Assembly (NCBI GenBank): GCA_030696345.1
Contig: JAUYSK010000018.1
Location: forward strand, 62,001 to 126,000
Source: Azonexus sp.
Lineage (GTDB): Bacteria; Pseudomonadota; Gammaproteobacteria; Burkholderiales; Rhodocyclaceae
Reading direction: 5' to 3'
Length of the DNA stretch: 64,000 bases
Below, piece by piece: positions 43,806-53,034 of the stretch. The stretch's first letter is position 1. Each line of letters opens with the position of its first letter. The notes beneath the pieces are model-generated. The model did not search any database. It saw nothing but the letters and a program-made list of their open reading frames with translations, and was not told the origin of the DNA. Made by a program: the position numbers and the translations under genes.

Positions 43806-43827
43806 AAACCCGCCGAAAGGCGGGTTT
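43806..43827. terminator. Bidirectional terminator between dsbB and rpmG
   Basis: AAACCCGCC and GGCGGGTTT form a 9-bp stem with a GAAA loop. It is followed by TTTG on the plus side and by TTTTGTTTTTTC on the minus side, so it best serves the ribosomal protein transcript and also ends dsbB. Confidence 0.8.
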
Positions 43828-43850
43828 GTCGAAAGCTGGAGCAGGCTGAA

Positions 43851-44018
43851 TTACTTCAGCTTTACTTCCTTGTAAGCAACGTGCTTACGAGCTTTGGGAT
43901 CGTACTTGTTGAACTCCAATTTTTCAGGCGTCGTGCGCTTGTTCTTGGAGGTGGTGTAGAAGTGCCCGGTACCAGCTGTAGATTCCAGCTTGATTTTTTC
44001 GCGACCGCCTTTAGCCAT
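43851..44018 (-). CDS. rpmG: 50S ribosomal protein L33
   Basis: A 55-residue protein starting [23 protein letters not shown] and ending [10 protein letters not shown], a full-length L33. It lacks the zinc-binding CxxC pairs, so it is the Cys-minus form found in many Proteobacteria. It follows rpmB by 19 bp on the minus strand, the usual rpmBG pair. Confidence 0.97.
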   Translation of the reverse strand: MAKGGREKIKLESTAGTGHFYTTSKNKRTTPEKLEFNKYDPKARKHVAYKEVKLK

Positions 44019-44037
44019 TTTATTTATCCTTACTTAA

Positions 44038-44271
44038 TCAGACTTCGCCGCGGGCGCGCAGGTCGGCCAGAACGGAATCAATGCCGTTCTTGTCGATGAC
44101 GCGCAGGCCGGCGTTGGAAACGCGCAGACGGATGAAGCGGTTTTCAGCTTCGACCCAAAAGCGGCGGTACTGCAGGTTCGGCAGGAAGCGACGCTTCGTT
44201 CTATTGTTGGCATGGGAAACCTTGTTCCCAACCATCGGGGCTTTGCCCGTTACTTGGCAGACTCGCGCCAT
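44038..44271 (-). CDS. rpmB: 50S ribosomal protein L28
   Basis: A 77-residue protein with [20 protein letters not shown] at the start and the family stretch [12 protein letters not shown]. The start at 44271 fits the family; an upstream frame is spurious. First gene of rpmB-rpmG. Confidence 0.97.
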   Translation of the reverse strand: MARVCQVTGKAPMVGNKVSHANNRTKRRFLPNLQYRRFWVEAENRFIRLRVSNAGLRVIDKNGIDSVLADLRARGEV

Positions 44272-44353
44272 GATTGCTGCTCCAGAAATCGCTAGAAGAA
44301 AGCCGGTGAGTATAACCAAAACTCCCCAATCCTTTCAAGGGGTTTTGTGATTT

Positions 44354-45034
44354 TTATAGCAATCCCCGTTCGGCAAAGGATAGTGGCGGGGTGTTGCCGG
44401 CCACAATGAAATGGTCAAGCAGCTTGACGTCAACCATAGCCAGAGCCTCTTTCAGGCTGCGTGTCAGTATCTCGTCGGCCCGCGACGGTTCGGCCAAACC
44501 GGACGGATGGTTGTGGGCAAGGATGACGGCAGCGGCATTGTGGCTGAGCGCTGCCTTGACCACTTCTCTCGGGTACACGGATGTCTGGGTCAAGGTTCCG
44601 ACGAAAAGCTCATCGGCTTTCAACAGCCGGTTTTGGGCATCCAGCCAGAGCGCCATGAAGACTTCGTGCGGCCGCGTTGCCAATTTCAGGCGCAACCAGT
44701 CGCGCACCTGGCCGGGGGATGTAAGCATGTCGCGCGCCGACATTTCCTGACCCAGCGCTCGTTTGGCCAGTTCGAAGCTGGCCTTGAGTTGAGCGGCCTT
44801 GGCCATGCCGATACCGGAAACGCTGGCCAGTTCATCCAGCGAAGCTTCGACGAGGGCGTTCAGCCGGCCGTCGAAGCGTTGCAACAGATCGCGCGCCAGA
44901 TCAACCGCACTTTTTCCACGGACACCCACACGCAAATAGATGGCCAGAAGCTCGGCGTCCGAGAGTGCAGCCGGGCCGAGTGTCAGCAGCCGTTCGCGCG
45001 GTCTTTCGCCCTCCGGCCAGTCGCTGATCGCCAT
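44354..45034 (-). CDS. radC: RadC family protein (JAB/MPN domain)
   Basis: A 226-residue RadC (UPF0758) protein. An N-terminal helix-hairpin-helix region (about 1-75) is followed by a JAB domain with the metal motif HNHPSG and the downstream Asp in SRADEILT. The name comes from an old link to DNA repair that has since been questioned; the real role is uncertain. It is divergent from coaBC, with the two starts 46 bp apart. Confidence 0.93.
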   Translation of the reverse strand: MAISDWPEGERPRERLLTLGPAALSDAELLAIYLRVGVRGKSAVDLARDLLQRFDGRLNALVEASLDELASVSGIGMAKAAQLKASFELAKRALGQEMSARDMLTSPGQVRDWLRLKLATRPHEVFMALWLDAQNRLLKADELFVGTLTQTSVYPREVVKAALSHNAAAVILAHNHPSGLAEPSRADEILTRSLKEALAMVDVKLLDHFIVAGNTPPLSFAERGLL

Positions 45035-45080
45035 GCTATTTCCAGTAGAATGGGAAAGCACACATTCTAATGGCAAGACA

Positions 45081-46271
45081 ATGGAATTACAGGGAAAGCG
45101 CATCGTTCTGGGCGTCACGGGAGGCATCGCTGCCTACAAGGCAGCCGAGCTGGTCCGTTTGTTGGGCAAGCAGGGGGCGGAAGTGCAGGTGGCAATGACC
45201 GAAGGGGCAACTCACTTCGTGACGACCACCACGTTTCAGGCGCTTTCCGGCAAGCCGGTTTTTACTGACCAGTGGGATGCGCGGATGCCGAACGCCATGG
45301 CGCATATCGATCTCTCGCGCCAGGCCGATCTGATTCTGGTCGCGCCGGCCTCGGCAGATTTCATGGCTCGGATAGCCAATGGCTTGGCCGGCGACCTTCT
45401 GGCGACCATGGTACTGGCCCGCGAGTGTCCTTTGCTCGTCGCGCCGGCAATGAACCTCCAGATGTGGGAAAACCCGGCAACGCAGCGCAACGTGACACAA
45501 CTGTTGGCGGATGGCGTGCATCTGCTGGGCCCGGCCAGCGGGGAACAGGCCTGTGGCGAAGTTGGTGCCGGCCGCATGCTGGAGCCTGAAGAAATTCTCG
45601 AAGAAGTGCTCGCCTTCCTTTCGCCAAAATTGTTGGCTGGCAAATCCGTATTGATTACGGCAGGACCGACTTTCGAGGCTATCGACCCGGTACGCGGCAT
45701 TACCAATCTCTCGTCCGGTCGCATGGGCTATGCGGTGGCCCGCGCTGCCCGGCAGGCGGGGGCGAAGGTGACGCTGGTTTCAGGCCCGGTTGGTTTTTGC
45801 TCGCCACAGGGGGTCGACCGCATCAGTGTGCGGAGTGCGCTAGAAATGTATGCTGCCGTGATGGCGCGAGCCGCTGAGTCCGATATTTTTATTGGTGTGG
45901 CGGCCGTGGCCGATTACCGGGTGGCCAATGCCGCCGAGCACAAACTCAAGAAGGATACGGGCGGCATTCCACCGATTGAGCTGGTCGAGAACCCGGATAT
46001 TCTGGCGGAAGTCGCAGCCCTGAAAGATGGCCCGTTCTGCGTTGGCTTCGCTGCCGAGAGTCGAAATCTGGAGGAGTATGCCCAGACCAAGCGCCGCAAG
46101 AAGAATATTCCGTTGATCGCCGGCAACCTGATTCAGGATGGTTTTGGCGGCGACGATAACCGACTGGTGCTGTTCGACGAGACAGGAAACTACCCGCTGG
46201 CGCCCGCGTCAAAATCGGTGCTGGCTCGCCAGTTGATCGAACATATCGCAACTTTGACTGGGGAAAACTGA
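45081..46271 (+). CDS. coaBC: Bifunctional phosphopantothenoylcysteine decarboxylase / synthetase
   Basis: Catalyses two steps of coenzyme A synthesis. The N-terminal FMN-dependent CoaC part (about 1-185) has [16 protein letters not shown], the PAMN motif, and the catalytic Cys in [13 protein letters not shown]. The C-terminal CoaB part has [25 protein letters not shown] and the Lys-rich [11 protein letters not shown] loop. It is 396 residues long, the usual size. Its TGA overlaps the dut ATG (TGATG). Confidence 0.97.
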   Translation: MELQGKRIVLGVTGGIAAYKAAELVRLLGKQGAEVQVAMTEGATHFVTTTTFQALSGKPVFTDQWDARMPNAMAHIDLSRQADLILVAPASADFMARIANGLAGDLLATMVLARECPLLVAPAMNLQMWENPATQRNVTQLLADGVHLLGPASGEQACGEVGAGRMLEPEEILEEVLAFLSPKLLAGKSVLITAGPTFEAIDPVRGITNLSSGRMGYAVARAARQAGAKVTLVSGPVGFCSPQGVDRISVRSALEMYAAVMARAAESDIFIGVAAVADYRVANAAEHKLKKDTGGIPPIELVENPDILAEVAALKDGPFCVGFAAESRNLEEYAQTKRRKKNIPLIAGNLIQDGFGGDDNRLVLFDETGNYPLAPASKSVLARQLIEHIATLTGEN

Positions 46272-46720
46272 TGCATCGGATTGACGTCAAAATTCTCGAC
46301 AACCGCTTGCGCGACAGCCCGCCGCATTACGCAACGCCGGGTTCTGCCGGGCTGGATCTGCGGGCCTGTATTGAGGCACCACTGCACCTGGCGCCTGGGC
46401 AAACTACGCTGGTGCCGACCGGGATGGCAATTCATCTGGCTGATCCCGGGTTGGCTGCAATCATCCTGCCGCGCTCGGGGCTGGGCCACAAGCATGGAAT
46501 CGTGCTCGGAAATCTGGTCGGGCTGATCGATTCGGATTACCAGGGGGAACTGATGGTGTCAGCCTGGAATCGTGGCCACGAGAGTTTTACGCTCAATCCG
46601 CTGGATCGGATCGCCCAGCTGGTCGTTGTACCGGTACTTCATGTCGGCTTCAATATCGTCGAAGAGTTTGATGCCAGCGCTCGCGGTGAAGGTGGTTTCG
46701 GGAGTACGGGAAAAAGCTGA
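46271..46720 (+). CDS. dut: dUTP diphosphatase
   Basis: Hydrolyses dUTP to dUMP, which limits uracil in DNA and feeds dTMP synthesis. The 149-residue trimeric-type enzyme shows all five motifs, including [36 protein letters not shown] and the C-terminal arm [12 protein letters not shown]. It forms the common coaBC-dut pair. Confidence 0.97.
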   Translation: MHRIDVKILDNRLRDSPPHYATPGSAGLDLRACIEAPLHLAPGQTTLVPTGMAIHLADPGLAAIILPRSGLGHKHGIVLGNLVGLIDSDYQGELMVSAWNRGHESFTLNPLDRIAQLVVVPVLHVGFNIVEEFDASARGEGGFGSTGKS

Positions 46721-46733
46721 TAGGTCCAGGCGA

Positions 46734-47960
46734 TCAGAACAGTTCGATATCGCCATTACTCTTGCTTGATGGACTGTTTGAGGCGTTTGTTGTCCGGATG
46801 GCATCCTGCTTTTGATGTGAGTTGACCAGCAGTTCGACCAGATGCTTGCTACGCATGCGGACTCTCTGCAGGCTGTCAGCTTCCCCTTGGTCGTTATGCA
46901 GGTTCAGGAAGGCGTGCATGTATTCACCGACATGCGTTGTCCGCTGACTGATCCGGGTAATCATTTGCGTCACGATATCCTCAAATTGCATGGCCATGAC
47001 GCCTTCCTGGGTCAGGTTATGCATTTGTTCCGTAACTGCCGTGATATGGGTTGAGTGCTCTCGGGCTTTTTCGGTGAGTTCCAGCAACTCGGCGCCCAGT
47101 TCGTGGAGGGTTGCCTGTGATTTTTCGGCAATGCTCATGTCGATACTGGTCGCATCGGCAACCCGTACGCCAACTTCCTGCAGTGAATTCAGGATGTCGC
47201 CGAGTGCTTTGCGAATATCGGTATTGAACTCGCCAGTCCGTGCGGCCAGCTTGCGGACTTCGTCTGCAACCACGGCAAATCCACGCCCCGCCTCGCCGGC
47301 ACGGGCTGCCTCAATGGCGGCGTTGAGGGCGAGCAGGTCCGTCTGTTTGGTGATGCCGGCGACATCATTCAGTGTCGTGGTAATGCGGCCAACCTGATCC
47401 TGCATCTGGGAAAAACTATGGGCAACCCCGTGGCTGGTGGCCTGCAACTGCCCCATCTTGCTGACGAATTCACTGATCAGACGATTGGTTTCGTCGAAAA
47501 AGCGTTGTAGTCCGGCTTGTTCCTCGCGCTGGTTATTGTCGGAACCAGTCATCGCGAGCATTTCATCAATCAGGGAGCGCAAGATCTGCCGTTGGTCGGA
47601 GGATTGCGACTCCAGTCCGGTCAGGCTGCCGCTCAGCTTGCTGACCGAGGCGCGGATGATCTCCTGGGCTTCCTGCATTTCCCGTTCGAGCAGGTTGAAT
47701 TGCAGGCCGGCGTGCTCCATGGCTTCGCTCGACAGGACGTTGTACTCCGACATCACCGTATTCATCTCGCCGATGTAGGCACGATTTTTATCTACCCAGC
47801 GCTTTCGGGCTCCGTGCGAGAAAAATATCGCGCTTGCCAGAAGGACTGAAATGATCAGGAAAAGATGTGCCGAGACGGGGCCAGCCGTCATGGACCAGAT
47901 CCATAGTCCGAGGCAGGCAGCCGCAGCCAACCAGATCAGCAAGTCATCAATTCTCTTCAT
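46734..47960 (-). CDS. Methyl-accepting protein without a periplasmic sensor
   Basis: A 408-residue chemoreceptor-like protein. Two membrane helices at about 8-25 and 30-48 are joined by a few residues, so there is no external ligand domain. A coiled-coil cytoplasmic signalling region follows with the tip motif [32 protein letters not shown]. After it comes an extended tail with [15 protein letters not shown], seen in receptors related to cytoplasmic or energy sensing. It is convergent with dut. It probably senses membrane state or an internal signal. Confidence 0.88.
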   Translation of the reverse strand: MKRIDDLLIWLAAAACLGLWIWSMTAGPVSAHLFLIISVLLASAIFFSHGARKRWVDKNRAYIGEMNTVMSEYNVLSSEAMEHAGLQFNLLEREMQEAQEIIRASVSKLSGSLTGLESQSSDQRQILRSLIDEMLAMTGSDNNQREEQAGLQRFFDETNRLISEFVSKMGQLQATSHGVAHSFSQMQDQVGRITTTLNDVAGITKQTDLLALNAAIEAARAGEAGRGFAVVADEVRKLAARTGEFNTDIRKALGDILNSLQEVGVRVADATSIDMSIAEKSQATLHELGAELLELTEKAREHSTHITAVTEQMHNLTQEGVMAMQFEDIVTQMITRISQRTTHVGEYMHAFLNLHNDQGEADSLQRVRMRSKHLVELLVNSHQKQDAIRTTNASNSPSSKSNGDIELF

Positions 47961-48056
47961 ACATCAATTCCATGAACAGTTTAGCCGCCTATTGTACGAC
48001 CGGGCACGCCCGGTCGGTGCATGAATATGACGAAAGGAGTATGGGGTGTTCCTGGG

Positions 48057-49430
48057 TTACCCCATGGCCTTGAGGTGCTGGATGATCTCGCCAGCCATCG
48101 GTTGCGCATCGCCATAAAGCATCCGGCAGTTGTCAGTGTAGAACAGGGCATTTTCAACCCCGGAATAACCCGTGCCCTTGCCTCGCTTGATCACGATCAC
48201 GTTCTGCGCCATATCTGCATTCAGAATCGGCATGCCGTAGATCGGGCTCGCCTTGTCGGTGCGGGCACTCGGATTCACCACATCATTCGCCCCGATGATC
48301 AACGCCACATCCGCCTGACCGAACTCGCCGTTGATTTCTTCCAGATCGAAGATCTTGTCGTAAGGCACACCGGCTTCGGCCAGCAGCACATTCATGTGCC
48401 CCGGCATCCGCCCTGCCACCGGGTGAATGGCGAACTTCACCTCGACCCCGGCTTCTTCGAGAATCGAAGTCATCTCCCAGACCTTGTGCTGGGCATGCGC
48501 CACCGCCATGCCGTAACCCGGCACGATGATGACCTTGCTGGCGTAACGCATCATCGCTGCCGCATCGAGGGCGCTGAGTTCCTTCATCGTCCCTTCGATC
48601 GCCTCGCCCGGGCCGCTGGCCACCATCGGGGTGAAAAGAATGTTGGAGATCGGGCGATTCATCGCCTTGGCCATCAACTGGGTGAGCAAGGTGCCGGCCG
48701 CACCGACCACGATACCGGCAATGATCAGCGCCGGATTACCCAGTACATAACCTTCGAAGCCCACGGCCAGGCCGGTAAACGCATTGAACAGCGAAATCAC
48801 CACCGGCATGTCGGCCCCGCCGATCGGCAGGGTGACGATGATGCCGAGCAGCAGGGAGACGGCGAAGAAGGCAAGGATCAGTTCAGGTTTGGCTGGTGCC
48901 ATAAAGACCATCGCCCCGCCAAGGCCGATGGCGACCAGCGCGAGGATCACATTGACTGCATTCTGCGCCGGCAGACGATGGGCTTTTTTCAGCACGCCCT
49001 GCAATTTCGCCCAAGCGACGCAGGAACCGGTGAAGGAGACCGCACCGATCAGTGCACCGACCATGGCGAGTATCGTCGTGGCGAGACTGAGGGCATCGCC
49101 CTTGGCGAACTCGATGGCGGCAATGCCTGCTGCCGCACCGCCGCCCATGCCGTTATAGATGGCAACCATCTGCGGCATGTCGGTCATCTTGACCTTCTTG
49201 CCGGAGATCCAGGCGGCCGAGCCGCCCAGCGCGAGGGCCAGGGCTATCAAGGCGATGTTCTGCAAGCCGGGAATGAGGAAAGTGCCGGCAATCGCGAGCA
49301 GCATGCCGTAACCGGCAATGACGATGCCTTTTCGTGCACTGGCTGGGGAACTCATGCCTTTCAGGCCGAAGATGAACAATGCGGCACCGAGGAACCAGGC
49401 GCCTTGAACGTAGAGGGGGAGCGACATCAT
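48057..49430 (-). CDS. pntB: NAD(P) transhydrogenase subunit beta
   Basis: Membrane subunit and NADP(H)-binding domain of the proton-translocating transhydrogenase, which makes NADPH from NADH and the proton gradient. The 457-residue protein has about nine membrane helices in the first 260 residues and a Rossmann-type dIII domain with VPGYGMAVAHAQ and VIIGANDVVNPSA. It overlaps pntAB by 4 bp (ATGA). It is the last gene of aceK-pntAA-pntAB-pntB. Confidence 0.96.
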   Translation of the reverse strand: MMSLPLYVQGAWFLGAALFIFGLKGMSSPASARKGIVIAGYGMLLAIAGTFLIPGLQNIALIALALALGGSAAWISGKKVKMTDMPQMVAIYNGMGGGAAAGIAAIEFAKGDALSLATTILAMVGALIGAVSFTGSCVAWAKLQGVLKKAHRLPAQNAVNVILALVAIGLGGAMVFMAPAKPELILAFFAVSLLLGIIVTLPIGGADMPVVISLFNAFTGLAVGFEGYVLGNPALIIAGIVVGAAGTLLTQLMAKAMNRPISNILFTPMVASGPGEAIEGTMKELSALDAAAMMRYASKVIIVPGYGMAVAHAQHKVWEMTSILEEAGVEVKFAIHPVAGRMPGHMNVLLAEAGVPYDKIFDLEEINGEFGQADVALIIGANDVVNPSARTDKASPIYGMPILNADMAQNVIVIKRGKGTGYSGVENALFYTDNCRMLYGDAQPMAGEIIQHLKAMG

Positions 49431-49711
49431 GCGTCCTCCTTCTTCTTGAACATGGCCAGCATGCGTTCAGTCACCACGTAACCACCGGCAGCATTGGCGG
49501 CGCCGAGGGCGACGGCAAAGAAGCCGATGACTTGCTGGATTACCGTATCGGCAGAGCCGAGCATGATCATGGCACCGACCACGACGACTCCGTGGATGAA
49601 GTTGGAGCCGGACATCAGTGGTGTATGCAGGATGACCGGTACCTTGGCGATGATCTCGTAGCCGGTGAAGGCGGCGAGCATGAAGATGTAGAGGGCGAGT
49701 AGTCCGTCCAT
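49427..49711 (-). CDS. pntAB: NAD(P) transhydrogenase subunit alpha, membrane part
   Basis: A 94-residue protein with about three membrane helices, equal to the C-terminal membrane part of E. coli PntA. The split of PntA into two chains is normal for many Proteobacteria outside the enterics. The ATG at 49711 (MDGLLALYIFMLAAF) is preceded by GGGAGG. A 150-bp gap separates it from pntAA. Confidence 0.95.
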   Translation of the reverse strand: MDGLLALYIFMLAAFTGYEIIAKVPVILHTPLMSGSNFIHGVVVVGAMIMLGSADTVIQQVIGFFAVALGAANAAGGYVVTERMLAMFKKKEDA

Positions 49712-49859
49712 TACGCTGCCCTCCCGAGCAGTAAGCAGGGGCCCCGATCGGCGTTGCCGAGCGGGGATGCGCACGACCGCGAGTGGGGGGCAGCCGCATG
49801 GGGCGGTGAGCCGATAGCGATGCAGGTAGAAGAATTCATGATGTTCAATGTGGCGATGT

Positions 49860-50987
49860 TCATGCGGCCTCCATCACTTGTTTGACCACGCTGTGGGCGG
49901 TGAGGCCATCCTTGCAGAGCAACGTGCCGGCAACGACTTCGTCGCTCCAGTCAAAAACCAGTTCGCCGTCCTTGATCCACGGTGAGAGGAAGTTGTAGAG
50001 ATTCTTGGCATAGAGCTCGGAAGCGTGGGTCGGCATGCGGGAGGGAAGGTTCAATGGGCCGTGGATATTCACGTCATTGGCGATGACGTGTTCGCCCGGC
50101 TGGGTCAGGGCGCAATTGCCACCGGATTCGGCGGCCATGTCGACGATGATGGCGCCGTATTTCATGCGTTTTATCATGTCGACCGTGATTATCACCGGCG
50201 CTTTCTTGCCGGGAATGGCGGCGGTGGTGATCACCACATCGGCAAGGGCGACGGCCTTGGTCAGTTTCTCGGCTTGCATCGCCTTCTCTTCGGCGGTGAG
50301 TTCGCGCGCGTAACCACCTACGCCATCGGCACTGACGCCGGTGTCGACGAACTTGGCGCCAAGGGATTCGATTTGTTCGCGAGAAGCGGCACGGACGTCG
50401 TAGGCTTCGACCATGGCGCCGAGGCGCTTGCAGGTGGCGATGGCTTGCAGGCCGGCGACACCGGCGCCGATCACCAGCACACGGGCCGGGCGGATTGTGC
50501 CAGCGGCGGTGGTGAGCATCGGGAAGAACTTGGTGCAGCGGGCGGCGGCGATCAGACCGCACTGGTAGCCGCCGCAGGAGCCCTGGCTGGATAATGCATC
50601 CATGCTTTGGGCGCGGGAGATGCGGGGCAGCAGTTCGAGGGCGAAGGCGGTGATCTTGCGGGCGTTCAGCGCAGCGAGTCTCGCTTTGTCTTCGAAGGGT
50701 TTCAGCAAACCAATGAGGACAGCGCCTTCGGGCATCGCGGCGATTTCTGCGGCGCTAGGCGGGGCAACTCGGAGAATCAGGCCGGCGGTGCCGTAGGCTT
50801 CTGTGATGCCATTGACCATGGTGACTTCGGGGTAGACCGAGTCGAGCAGGTGGCTTTCAATGCCGGCGCTCTGCTCCATGCGGAGCGTGGCGCCGAGGGC
50901 GGCAAACTTCTTGGCAGTCTCTGGAACGAGTGCGACACGGCTTTCGCCAAGTCCACGTTCCCGAACGACCGCGATACTTAACGGCAT
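49860..50987 (-). CDS. pntAA: NAD(P) transhydrogenase subunit alpha, NAD-binding part
   Basis: A 375-residue soluble dI subunit related to alanine dehydrogenase. It shows RVALVPETAKKFAALG near the start, RAQSMDALSSQ, the NAD site VIGAGVAGLQAI, and the mobile-loop region near MKYGAIIVDMAAESGGNCALT. Its ATG lies 66 bp after the aceK stop, with a 20-bp imperfect palindrome (51009-51028) between them. Confidence 0.96.
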   Translation of the reverse strand: MPLSIAVVRERGLGESRVALVPETAKKFAALGATLRMEQSAGIESHLLDSVYPEVTMVNGITEAYGTAGLILRVAPPSAAEIAAMPEGAVLIGLLKPFEDKARLAALNARKITAFALELLPRISRAQSMDALSSQGSCGGYQCGLIAAARCTKFFPMLTTAAGTIRPARVLVIGAGVAGLQAIATCKRLGAMVEAYDVRAASREQIESLGAKFVDTGVSADGVGGYARELTAEEKAMQAEKLTKAVALADVVITTAAIPGKKAPVIITVDMIKRMKYGAIIVDMAAESGGNCALTQPGEHVIANDVNIHGPLNLPSRMPTHASELYAKNLYNFLSPWIKDGELVFDWSDEVVAGTLLCKDGLTAHSVVKQVMEAA

Positions 50988-51008
50988 GCTGTTACTCCAA
51001 ATTACAGG

Positions 51009-51028
51009 GTCCAGATTCTAGTCTGGAC
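51009..51028. promoter_or_regulatory. Palindrome between aceK and pntAA
   Basis: GTCCAGATTCTAGTCTGGAC: 7-bp arms GTCCAGA and TCTGGAC around TTCTAG. It has no T-run, so it is not a typical terminator. Placed 21 bp before the pntAA start, it could be an operator or a processing hairpin. Confidence 0.35.
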
Positions 51029-51053
51029 TCTTAGTGTTTTCTAATATTCGTGC

Positions 51054-52826
51054 TCAGCCTACATCCGGCTGGATACTACAGAAACGCAGTTCAACCGGAT
51101 AAGGGAAGAAGTCCTCAACGTGGCCGTCACGAATTTTCTGCTGCGCGTCCTGCCAGAATTTGGCTGATAGCAGATCGGCGTGATGCTTGTGAAAAACCTT
51201 GCGCAAGGTCGGCGAGGCGAGCAGGAAGGTGCTGAATTCCTCAGGGAAAACATCATTCCTGGCCACTGGATACCAGACATCACCCGACATCTCGGTTTCA
51301 AAATCCGGTGCCGGCGGGATTTTACGGAAGTTGCAGTCGGTCATGTATTCAATTTCGTCATAGTCGTAGAAAACGACGCGTCCGAAACGGGTAACGCCGA
51401 AGTTTTTCCACAGCATGTCTCCCGGGAAAATGTTGGCCTGAGCCAGTTCGCGGATGGCGCTGCCGTATTCCTTGATGGCGTGTTCCAGACCTTCGGTATT
51501 GTTGGTTCGCTCCATGCGTTCAAGATGGATGTTGAGCGGTTCCATGCGGCGCTCGATATACAGGTGCTTGATGATCAGCTGGTTGCCATCAATTTCGTAG
51601 CAATTCGGGGCGAGCTTCTCCAGTTCTTCCAGGACTTCGTCGTCGAAACGGTTCAAGGGGAACAACACATTGGAGAACTCCAGCGTATCTGCCATCCGGC
51701 CGACGCGGTCGACCTGCTTGACCATCATGAATTTCTTCTTGACCGTAGCCCTGTCCATATTCTTGGATGCGCCGAAAACATCCTTGATCAGCTTGAAAAC
51801 GTAGGGGTAGGACGGCAGGGTAAAGACCAGCATGACCAGACCACGGATGCCGGGCGCCATGATGAATTTGTCTTCGGAATGGTGAAGGTGGTAGATGAAG
51901 TCGCGGAAAAACATGGTTTTCCCCTGCTTGCCAAGGCCCAGCATGATGTACAGCTCTGAACGCGGCTTGTTGGGCAGTACGGCGCGCAGGAACTGGACGT
52001 AGCCGGAAGGCACTTCCATATCGACCATGAAGTAAGCGCGCGACAGCGAAAAAAGCAGGCCGATTCGCCAGGCGTCGAGCAGGATGGTGTCGAGGAAGAG
52101 TTTGCCGTTTTCGTCATGCAGGACCGGGATGGCAAAGGGGTATTCGACTGAACCGTTAATCGCCTTGCCGATGATGTAGGCGGCCTTGTTGCGGTAAAAG
52201 GCGGACGCCAGTACCTGAATCTGAAAGTTCACTTCGCGTTGCGGCATTTCCTTCATGAAGCGCCGAATGGCGTGATAAACATGATCGACGTCACGGGCCA
52301 GGTCAGCGAACGGGCGGTGCCATTCAAAGTCCTTGATGATGCTCCGGATGGCGCCCCGCAATCCGTCTTCCTTGGCGTAGTAGCTCCGATAGGTGGCGTC
52401 GATGTCGGCCTCGATGTTCTCGGTCGACACGGTGGGGCGAACAAAAATGAAGTCGTTGTGAAAATAATTGCGGTGAAGAATCTTGGTGGTCACCGAATTG
52501 AAGAAGGTTTCAGCCAGTTCCGGCTGCTTGTGGTTGAGCAGCAGGCCGATGTAAAGCAGCTTGATTTGCTGCCAGGTCGGCTGTTCGATCGTGCCGGCGT
52601 CAAAATCGTTGCGCAGGCGCTCGACGCATTCATCGACGCGGTCGTCGTAAAAACGGATGCGCTCCTTGACCGCCTTGTGTACACCCAGCCAGTCAGCTTG
52701 TTCAAAGCGGGTCTTGGCTTCCTTGCTGGTTTCGCGAAACAGCATGTAGTGCTTGTTGAAGCCCTGAATCAAGGCCAGTGCAATCTGATGAGCATTCGTG
52801 CCGTAAAGGCCGACGGATATTTTCAT
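51054..52826 (-). CDS. aceK: Isocitrate dehydrogenase kinase/phosphatase
   Basis: Bifunctional enzyme that phosphorylates and dephosphorylates dimeric isocitrate dehydrogenase at an active-site Ser, controlling the split between the TCA cycle and the glyoxylate bypass. The 590-residue protein has the usual length and family stretches such as ALIQGFNKHYMLFRETS, YPFVFKL-type YPYVFKLIKD, and FPGDMLWKNFGVTRFGRVVFYDYDEI, the kinase active-site region. The start at 52826 (MKISVGLYG) is used instead of a frame start 14 codons earlier. A target dimeric Icd with the phosphorylatable Ser is encoded 4 kb away. Confidence 0.96.
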   Translation of the reverse strand: MKISVGLYGTNAHQIALALIQGFNKHYMLFRETSKEAKTRFEQADWLGVHKAVKERIRFYDDRVDECVERLRNDFDAGTIEQPTWQQIKLLYIGLLLNHKQPELAETFFNSVTTKILHRNYFHNDFIFVRPTVSTENIEADIDATYRSYYAKEDGLRGAIRSIIKDFEWHRPFADLARDVDHVYHAIRRFMKEMPQREVNFQIQVLASAFYRNKAAYIIGKAINGSVEYPFAIPVLHDENGKLFLDTILLDAWRIGLLFSLSRAYFMVDMEVPSGYVQFLRAVLPNKPRSELYIMLGLGKQGKTMFFRDFIYHLHHSEDKFIMAPGIRGLVMLVFTLPSYPYVFKLIKDVFGASKNMDRATVKKKFMMVKQVDRVGRMADTLEFSNVLFPLNRFDDEVLEELEKLAPNCYEIDGNQLIIKHLYIERRMEPLNIHLERMERTNNTEGLEHAIKEYGSAIRELAQANIFPGDMLWKNFGVTRFGRVVFYDYDEIEYMTDCNFRKIPPAPDFETEMSGDVWYPVARNDVFPEEFSTFLLASPTLRKVFHKHHADLLSAKFWQDAQQKIRDGHVEDFFPYPVELRFCSIQPDVG

Positions 52827-53034
52827 TTTGATTGATCCTGAGTGAAGGGCAAATTTTACACCGGACATGCCTGATAACTTCCTCGGAAGCGGCGTAAAGC
52901 GGCCTTCTCCGACAACTGCCGTTGACTAGGGCGGCGCGGAAAACGATACTCGACAGGTTTATGCTTGTAAGCATCGCGAAAGGCGCCCGGCGTAGATTCG
53001 CCCAGCGTAATTTAATCCTATTCAAGGGGGTAGC

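Noticed and set aside
49712-49859. A 50-codon frame filling the gap between pntAA and pntAB with ATGA and TAATG junctions
   Set aside because: The translated sequence has no protein-like pattern and is not found in pnt operons that I know; overlap at both ends can arise by chance in a short GC-rich gap.
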